From Candidatus Levyibacteriota bacterium (GTDB lineage: Bacteria; Patescibacteriota; Microgenomatia; Levybacterales; UBA12049): a stretch of 17,641 nt of DNA. Of the stretch, positions 13,912-17,641 are shown piece after piece. A program made the translations under genes and the position numbers. Every line of letters starts with the position of its first letter. The first letter of the stretch is position 1. The notes under the pieces are model-generated. The model searched no databases. It worked only from the letters and a program-made list of their open reading frames with translations, and had not been told where the DNA came from. The stretch is from the NCBI GenBank assembly GCA_016182225.1, contig JACOXV010000023.1, positions 1 to 17,641 on the forward strand, given 5' to 3'.

Positions 13912-14002
13912 ACTCTCCATATAAAATTCCTTTTCCTTTTTCTTCCGTTCCTAAAGCTCTTTTGATGGCGCCCAGTGACATTTCATCTTTAATGTCGCGC
14001 AT
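13898..14002 (-). CDS. Possible 34-residue ORF overlapping the kinase 3' end
   Basis: ATG at 14000-14002 (minus) overlaps the last codons of the histidine kinase by 14 nt in another frame and runs to TAA at 13898-13900, itself overlapping the end of the opposing 44-codon ORF by 14 nt. The product begins MRDIKDEMSLGAIKRALGTE and ends GILYGEFIEI, a mixed charged and hydrophobic composition that looks protein-like. There is no SD, and no family is recognised. Translation, if any, would depend on coupling to the kinase gene. Confidence 0.3.
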   Translation of the reverse strand: MRDIKDEMSLGAIKRALGTEEKGKGILYGEFIEI

Positions 14003-15161
14003 TGTAGTTATAAATAGGCAGTTTTACGTGTATAGTAGTTCCTTTTCCGACCTCTGATTTGACGGAAATTTTTCCTTTATGTTCATTTACTATTTTTTTG
14101 ATAATGAATAGACCAAGACCAAGACCGGACTTAATATTATTTTCCCCTTTATAAAAATCATCAAAGATTTGAGGCAGGTCACTTTCCGATATTCCTTGTC
14201 CTTCATCCCTAACAGCAATCACTAGATATTTTTTTTCAATAATGGTTTCTAATATAATTACGCTTTCGGGATCAGAGTATTTTGCAGCATTATCCAAAAG
14301 ATTTAGAAAGACTTCAATTAGCTTTTCGAAATCTCCTATAATAGTTGGATTTTCATTGTTTAAATTATTTTGAAAAACGATTTTTCGGTCTTTATACCTT
14401 GTTAATATACCTGAAACAGATTTTTTTAGAATGTCATTTATGTCAATCTCCTCCCAGTTGTATTTGAGCTTTCCCGTTTTTATTTGATTTACATGAAGAA
14501 GTTCATCGATAAGTTTATATAACCGTACCATTTCATTGAGAAGATTATCAATCCAATCGATATTAAGCGGTTCTTTCTTGGATGCCTTTATTTTTATCAG
14601 TTGCATATAGGTGTAAACAGTGGTTATAGGGGTTTTTAGTTCGTGTGATGCCATAGAAATAAAAAGATCCCTTGCCTTGAGAGCTTTACTTAGCTCGTCG
14701 GTTAATTGTGCTTTTCTTATGGCAAGACTTGCAAGAGGACTAATTAACAAAAGAATCCTAGCGTCTCTGGGAATAAATAATTTTTGCTTTGATTGGACCG
14801 TAAGTATTCCAATTGATTTGTTTTTGTAGATTAGCGGAACGATAATATCACTTTTAATTCTTTCTTTTATTAATTCCGGGTGAATATTTCCCATTTTTGC
14901 AACGTTTAAGATTTTTGGCCGTTTGGATTTATATACCGAATATGTATTCCCCTTTCTCCTGGGCTTGATTTGTCCAAGGATAGAAGAAGTAGAATAAGCT
15001 CTTTTGAATCTTCTGTTTTCCATTAAAAGTATTGAGGCAATGTCTCCATCAACAAGCTTCATGCTTTCGTGGCAAATTGTCCTATAGATTTCTTCAGATG
15101 ATAAAGAGGCTAGAAATTTTAACGAAGAATCATAAACCTTTTCTAAGGGATTTGCTGCCAT
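13989..15161 (-). CDS. Soluble GAF-domain sensor histidine kinase
   Basis: A 390-residue kinase if started at ATG 15159-15161 (MAANPLEKVYDSS). A frame extension of 11 codons to 15194 exists, but the TATAAT promoter lies inside that extension, so the shorter start is preferred. A GAF-like sensor domain occupies about 10-155 (SLKFLASLSSEEIYRTICHE, ending ..LLLISPLASLAIRKAQL). The HisKA dimerisation helix has phospho-acceptor H173 in SMASHELKTPITT. The HATPase domain shows the N box EVFLNLLDNAAKYSD, the G1 box DEGQG (319-323) and the G2 box GLGLGLFII (346-354). No membrane segment is visible, so it senses a cytoplasmic cue. The OmpR-type regulator lies 280 nt upstream on the same strand with its own promoter, so the pair is clustered but not one simple operon. 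Confidence 0.9.
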   Translation of the reverse strand: MAANPLEKVYDSSLKFLASLSSEEIYRTICHESMKLVDGDIASILLMENRRFKRAYSTSSILGQIKPRRKGNTYSVYKSKRPKILNVAKMGNIHPELIKERIKSDIIVPLIYKNKSIGILTVQSKQKLFIPRDARILLLISPLASLAIRKAQLTDELSKALKARDLFISMASHELKTPITTVYTYMQLIKIKASKKEPLNIDWIDNLLNEMVRLYKLIDELLHVNQIKTGKLKYNWEEIDINDILKKSVSGILTRYKDRKIVFQNNLNNENPTIIGDFEKLIEVFLNLLDNAAKYSDPESVIILETIIEKKYLVIAVRDEGQGISESDLPQIFDDFYKGENNIKSGLGLGLFIIKKIVNEHKGKISVKSEVGKGTTIHVKLPIYNYNARH

Positions 15162-15170
15162 AAGAAGCAA

Positions 15171-15179
15171 ATTATAGCA
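15171..15179 (-). promoter_or_regulatory. Extended -10 promoter of the histidine kinase gene
   Basis: On the minus strand TGC-TATAAT occupies 15179-15171, followed by 9 nt and the ATG at 15161. This predicts a nearly leaderless mRNA and is the main reason to choose the MAAN start. Confidence 0.65.
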
Positions 15180-15192
15180 TAGGAATCTATCC

Positions 15193-15214
15193 AAATTGTT
15201 TATTCATACAATTT
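15193..15214. promoter_or_regulatory. Inverted repeat upstream of the kinase promoter, operator candidate
   Basis: AAATTGT (15193-15199), an 8-bp spacer and ACAATTT (15208-15214) form a perfect 7-8-7 dyad. It covers about -29 to -50 of the kinase promoter in the divergent region shared with the 59-codon ORF. Sequence this AT-rich produces such dyads by chance fairly often. Confidence 0.3.
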
Positions 15215-15252
15215 TCTTACTTTTTTTAAATTCTATTCCTTAGTTTGGTGCA

Positions 15253-15258
15253 TATAAT
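15253..15258 (+). promoter_or_regulatory. -10 element before the 59-codon ORF
   Basis: TATAAT lies only 6 nt before the ATG at 15265, the same close spacing as at the kinase, regulator and uppP starts. A TG at 15249-15250 is one base too far for a standard extended -10, and no good -35 is present. Confidence 0.45.
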
Positions 15259-15264
15259 TATCCC

Positions 15265-15444
15265 ATGTCAAAAATATTAAAAAATAATATATTCATAGAT
15301 TTTTTAAACGTTTGTAATTCTCCGACTGATAGAAGGGAGCTGACCGAAAGTAGAAACCTTTTTATGAAAGAGAGAGAAGAAAGATATAGCGAAGTAAAGC
15401 TTCAGCGATTTACTCCCAGCGGAAGATTAGGTTTTTCCAGTTAG
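15265..15444 (+). CDS. 59-residue hypothetical protein between the kinase and regulator genes
   Basis: ATG at 15265 to TAG at 15442-15444. The product begins MSKILKNNIFIDFLNVCNSP, has a charged middle (TDRRELTESR, KEREERYSE) and ends RFTPSGRLGFSS. It is soluble and basic, with no recognised family. A TATAAT 6 nt before the start and the convergent overlap of its stop with the regulator stop (TTAG at 15441-15444) both favour a real gene. It faces away from the kinase and towards the regulator, in the 279-nt gap between them, so it may be a small target or modulator of this two-component pair; that is inference from position only. Confidence 0.5.
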   Translation: MSKILKNNIFIDFLNVCNSPTDRRELTESRNLFMKEREERYSEVKLQRFTPSGRLGFSS

Positions 15445-16124
15445 CTTAGACCGGATTCTTTCATTATGTAACCGAAGCCTCTTATTGAGTGGATTAGTTT
15501 TGATTTATATTCGTTATCAACCTTTTTTCTTAAATAACCAATATATATGTCTACAGATCTTGTTTCGATGTCAGGGGAAGCGGACCAAATTCTGTTGAGA
15601 ATCATCTCCCTAGTTACGACTTTATTTTTATTTATCATGAGATATTCAAGGAGCTTAAACTCAGTTGGGCTCAAATCTATAAGCTTTCCTTTCCTTTTTA
15701 CCTCATGAGTTTCCTGATCTAGTTCTAAGTCGCCTACGTTTTTTTTGGAAATAAATTTAGAAGATTGTCTGAGTCTTGCTTCAATTCTTGCCAGTAATTC
15801 GTTGAGCTGAAAGGGTTTGGTGATGTAATCGTCGGCTCCAAGATTAAGCCCTTTTACTATATCTAAGGTGTCATTACGAGCAGATAAAATTATGATTCTA
15901 AGACCGGGGTATTTTTTGGTAACCTCCTCAACTACACTTTCTCCACTCATGTTTGGGAGTCCTAAATCCAAAAGGACTAAGTCCGGTTTTGTTTTTTTTA
16001 TTTTTTCTAAAGCTTCAATTCCATCGGAAGCGGTATAAACCAAATAATCATTATCTGAGAGGAAATCTTTTAGATATCTTTGCAATTCTAACTGATCTTC
16101 AACTACCAATATGGATTTTGTCAT
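15441..16124 (-). CDS. OmpR/PhoB-family response regulator
   Basis: A 227-residue regulator. The receiver domain (1-120) has acidic residues E9-D10, the phospho-acceptor D53 (LVLLDLGLP), S81 and K103 (ADDYITKPF). The C-terminal winged helix (about 130-225) shows LSPTEFKLLEYLMINKNKVVTREMILNRIW and the recognition-helix region TRSVDIYIGYLRKKV, ending HSIRGFGYIM, as in PhoB. It presumably receives phosphate from the GAF kinase encoded downstream on the same strand. The start follows a TGC-TATAAT promoter by 8 nt with no SD. A 7-4-7 direct repeat upstream of the -35 looks like a binding site for this protein family and suggests autoregulation. Confidence 0.93.
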   Translation of the reverse strand: MTKSILVVEDQLELQRYLKDFLSDNDYLVYTASDGIEALEKIKKTKPDLVLLDLGLPNMSGESVVEEVTKKYPGLRIIILSARNDTLDIVKGLNLGADDYITKPFQLNELLARIEARLRQSSKFISKKNVGDLELDQETHEVKRKGKLIDLSPTEFKLLEYLMINKNKVVTREMILNRIWSASPDIETRSVDIYIGYLRKKVDNEYKSKLIHSIRGFGYIMKESGLS

Positions 16125-16132
16125 GGGAAGTA

Positions 16133-16160
16133 ATTATAGCAACTCAATTTTTATTTGCAA
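16133..16160 (-). promoter_or_regulatory. Promoter of the response regulator gene
   Basis: Minus strand: TTGCAA (16160-16155) as -35, a 16-bp spacer, and TATAAT (16138-16133) with the TGC extension at 16141-16139. Eight nt separate the -10 from the ATG at 16124, so the mRNA is nearly leaderless. Confidence 0.65.
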
Positions 16161-16163
16161 ATT

Positions 16164-16181
16164 TTCCTACAAAATTCCTAC
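16164..16181 (-). promoter_or_regulatory. PhoB/OmpR-like 7-4-7 direct repeat upstream of the regulator promoter
   Basis: On the minus strand GTAGGAA-TTTT-GTAGGAA: two identical 7-bp half-sites separated by 4 bp (11-bp period), the geometry of a Pho-box. It spans about -38 to -55, touching the upstream edge of the -35, which is where PhoB-type activators bind. It also overlaps the stop codon of the upstream alkyltransferase gene. Confidence 0.6.
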
Positions 16182-16474
16182 ATGTAACTATATTTTTTTA
16201 AATCTACAGTTCCTTTTTGGTTAAATTTGATTCCTTCTTTCTCAAGCATTTGTCGTTGTGTATTTGGTCCTCCAAAAGCATAGCCACTGGATATCATGCC
16301 TTTGCTGTTTATTACTCTGTGGCAAGGGATATTTTTGGGATCTTTATTTTTATTCAGCGCATAGCCGACGATTCTTGGGTCTACTCCTACTATTCTGGAA
16401 ATCGAGCCGTAGGTAGTAACTTTTCCTCGGGGAATAGATGATACGAGTTCGTAAATTTTGTCAAAGCTATTCAT
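16178..16474 (-). CDS. MGMT-type DNA alkyltransferase domain protein (short form)
   Basis: A 98-residue protein consisting only of the DNA-binding/active-site domain of O6-alkylguanine-DNA alkyltransferases: YELVSSIPRGKVTTYGSIS with Y22 in the helix-turn-helix region, an RIVGYAL recognition helix, then IPCHRVI with C51, and AFGGPNTQRQMLEKEGI at the end. The PCHR cysteine that accepts the alkyl group is retained, unlike alkyltransferase-like proteins that have Trp or Ala there, so suicide repair activity is plausible, although the N-terminal ribonuclease-like domain of full MGMT is absent. It begins 4 nt after the uppP stop and is presumably co-transcribed with it. Confidence 0.88.
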   Translation of the reverse strand: MNSFDKIYELVSSIPRGKVTTYGSISRIVGVDPRIVGYALNKNKDPKNIPCHRVINSKGMISSGYAFGGPNTQRQMLEKEGIKFNQKGTVDLKKYSYM

Positions 16475-16478
16475 TTGT

Positions 16479-17249
16479 TTATCTTAAAATAAATATCCAG
16501 AAAAGAATTGCCAGAATAATTCTATAGACTCCAAAAAGTATAAATGAGTGTTTTTGAATATAGTCTATTAAGAATTTCATTGCAAGCAATGCGACCACGA
16601 AGGAACCCAAGAAGCCAGTGGCAAGAAGAAAAAGCTCATTTGATGAAAAAGAAAAATCCGACTTTACAAGGTCAAGGCCTGTGGCTGCAAGCATGGTAGG
16701 AAGTGCCAAAATAAAAGAAAATTCTGCAGAAGAGACTCTCTTCATTCCAGTGAGTCTCGCACCAATTATAGTAGCTGCCGCTCGGGAAACTCCCGGGATC
16801 ACAGAAACAGATTGAAAAATGCCAATTAAAATCGCTTTTTTTAACGGAATATTTTCAATGTCATCTAGGTGATGGTCTTTCTCTTTATAGAAAAGTTCAA
16901 CAAGAATTATTAAGATTCCTCCCCAAAAAAGAGCGGCAACGGTGATCAGACTATTGCCAATCAGAACGTTTTTGATCAGGGGATAAAACAGAAGGCCGAC
17001 TATAGCAGTAGGGATAAAGGCAGCTAACGTAGGAAGAATTACTTCTTTTTTCTTAAGTTTTTTGAAATACAGAAAAACAACTGCAAGAATTGCTCCCAGC
17101 TGAATATAGATTTCAAAGCTTTTTATAAAATTTGTTTGCTCAATGTTTAAAATGTCCGAAGTTAGGATAAGATGACCGGTTGAGGATATAGGCAAAAACT
17201 CGGTTAAGCCTTCAACGACCGAAAGAATTAATGCCTGAATAAGATCCAT
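16479..17249 (-). CDS. uppP: Undecaprenyl-diphosphate phosphatase (BacA/UppP family)
   Basis: A 256-residue polytopic membrane enzyme that dephosphorylates undecaprenyl pyrophosphate to recycle the lipid carrier for cell-wall synthesis. The first conserved region is V12-EGLTEFLPISSTGHL with E13, E17, S22-S23-T24 and H26. The second is IPGVSRAAATIIGARL with R156 in the PGxSR motif; many homologues read PGxSRSG here, and this one has Ala in place of Ser-Gly. Several hydrophobic helices fill the rest. Length is near the family norm. The start follows a TGA-TATAAT promoter by 7 nt. Overexpression of this family gives bacitracin resistance elsewhere. A two-component system lies just downstream, but it has its own promoter. 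Confidence 0.95.
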   Translation of the reverse strand: MDLIQALILSVVEGLTEFLPISSTGHLILTSDILNIEQTNFIKSFEIYIQLGAILAVVFLYFKKLKKKEVILPTLAAFIPTAIVGLLFYPLIKNVLIGNSLITVAALFWGGILIILVELFYKEKDHHLDDIENIPLKKAILIGIFQSVSVIPGVSRAAATIIGARLTGMKRVSSAEFSFILALPTMLAATGLDLVKSDFSFSSNELFLLATGFLGSFVVALLAMKFLIDYIQKHSFILFGVYRIILAILFWIFILR

Positions 17250-17256
17250 TTATAAA

Positions 17257-17265
17257 ATTATATCA
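17257..17265 (-). promoter_or_regulatory. Extended -10 promoter of uppP
   Basis: Minus strand TGA-TATAAT (17265-17257), then 7 nt and the ATG at 17249; no SD and no clear -35. It is the same architecture as the regulator and kinase promoters. Confidence 0.65.
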
Positions 17266-17503
17266 GAGAAAATAGAACTTGCGCTGAGGTCGCCAATAAA
17301 ATTTTCTTGATCCGCAGCTCGCAGCCTGGTTGCAAAAAACAAATAAAGTACCTTGTTTACTATATAAATCTTTATAATAACCGTTATTACTTAAGCTCAG
17401 AATGCGATCTTCGAAAATTTCATTAGCTCCCCGCGCGTTGCTTATTACGTTCTTATTTACTTACTTGCTTTAAATAAAGCCTAGGATCTTGTATTCTTAA
17501 GGT
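17266..17503. other. Divergent intergenic region between uppP and the transketolase gene
   Basis: It contains the uppP promoter edge and must contain the transketolase promoter. A weak TATTCT at 17492-17497 lies 6 nt before the transketolase ATG. Short GC-richer patches occur (around 17279-17292, 17311-17331 and 17429-17442), but no ORF, tRNA or convincing hairpin was found. Confidence 0.3.
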
Positions 17504-17641
17504 ATGGAAGAACTTTCTAACCTGGCTAAAACTATTAGATATTTTATACTTAAATCAAGCACAGAAGCAGGATCTGGACATCCAACATCTTCTTTATCTT
17601 CTGTGGAGCTTATGACAGCGCTTTTTTTTGGCGGTTTTTTA
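17504..17641 (+). CDS. Transketolase, N-terminal fragment (3' end outside window)
   Basis: ATG at 17504 opens a frame that runs off the end after 46 codons. The product begins MEELSNLAKTIRYFILKSST and continues EAGSGHPTSSLSSVELMTAL, the hallmark N terminus of thiamine-diphosphate transketolases; H26 in SGHP corresponds to the conserved histidine in the substrate/cofactor site. Transketolase moves two-carbon units between sugar phosphates in the non-oxidative pentose phosphate pathway, often the main sugar route in reduced genomes. Whether it is a full-length enzyme or a split N-terminal subunit cannot be seen. A GG two bases before the ATG is not an effective SD. Confidence 0.9.
   Translation, partial: MEELSNLAKTIRYFILKSSTEAGSGHPTSSLSSVELMTALFFGGFL

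Noticed and set aside
15162..15194. Longer kinase start at 15194 (401 residues)
   Set aside because: The extra codons contain a TGC-TATAAT promoter placed 9 nt before an internal ATG; the extension has no SD.
1..17641. Recoded TGA (Gracilibacteria/Absconditabacteria-type code)
   Set aside because: TGA ends several genes at family-appropriate C termini (decarboxylase, fusion, rdgB, serS), and no conserved glycine position is encoded by TGA.

Overview
The window is AT-rich, gene-dense bacterial DNA. TGA is used as an ordinary stop (for example at the ends of the dapF-like fusion and serS), so the code is standard. Very short intergenic gaps, ATGA and TAATG overlaps, many tiny ORFs and near-leaderless starts suggest a reduced-genome lineage of the Candidate Phyla Radiation (Patescibacteria), perhaps Microgenomates-like. 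That assignment is an inference from style; no rRNA or marker phylogeny is available here.

Left arm (1-4699, + strand): a tightly coupled operon. It holds the tail of an Orn/Lys/Arg-type PLP decarboxylase, a VanX-like D-Ala-D-Ala dipeptidase, a fusion of a COG3375-type GNAT acyltransferase with a DapF-type PLP-independent epimerase, a 31-codon micro-ORF, and a diverged class II lysyl-tRNA synthetase paralogue carrying a fresh 21-bp in-frame duplication. Every junction is a 4-nt or 1-nt overlap. The fusion keeps a strong Shine-Dalgarno and ATG exactly at its domain boundary. This set is the best candidate for an undescribed system, possibly D-amino-acid or diamino-acid salvage or modification feeding a specialised LysRS; the function is a hypothesis.

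Centre (4700-8668, + strand): housekeeping genes. These are a canonical lysS with its own possible promoter, an HD-domain protein, a frameshifted rdgB/HAM1 and serS. A stand-alone mini-gene follows at 8665-8837: consensus promoter, an 11-nt match to the anti-Shine-Dalgarno, an 11-residue peptide MPKRKRAKKRK, and two hairpins. It sits directly in front of secA (8869-11562), which has its own extended -10 promoter almost touching its ATG. A DMT-family transporter and a membrane-anchored beta-propeller protein follow.

Right arm (13735-17249): a strongly promoted 44-residue membrane peptide (+), then, on the minus strand, a soluble GAF histidine kinase, an OmpR/PhoB-type response regulator, an MGMT-type alkyltransferase domain protein and uppP. 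A 59-codon ORF on the + strand separates the kinase from the regulator. The regulator promoter carries a 7-4-7 direct repeat typical of PhoB/OmpR sites, suggesting autoregulation. The window ends in the first 46 codons of a transketolase gene (+).

A recurrent theme is a TGn-TATAAT promoter whose -10 lies only 6-13 nt before the start codon (secA, the 44-aa ORF, kinase, 59-aa ORF, regulator, uppP). This implies leaderless or nearly leaderless mRNAs, and it fixes several start codons. No tRNA, rRNA, CRISPR array or insertion sequence was recognised.
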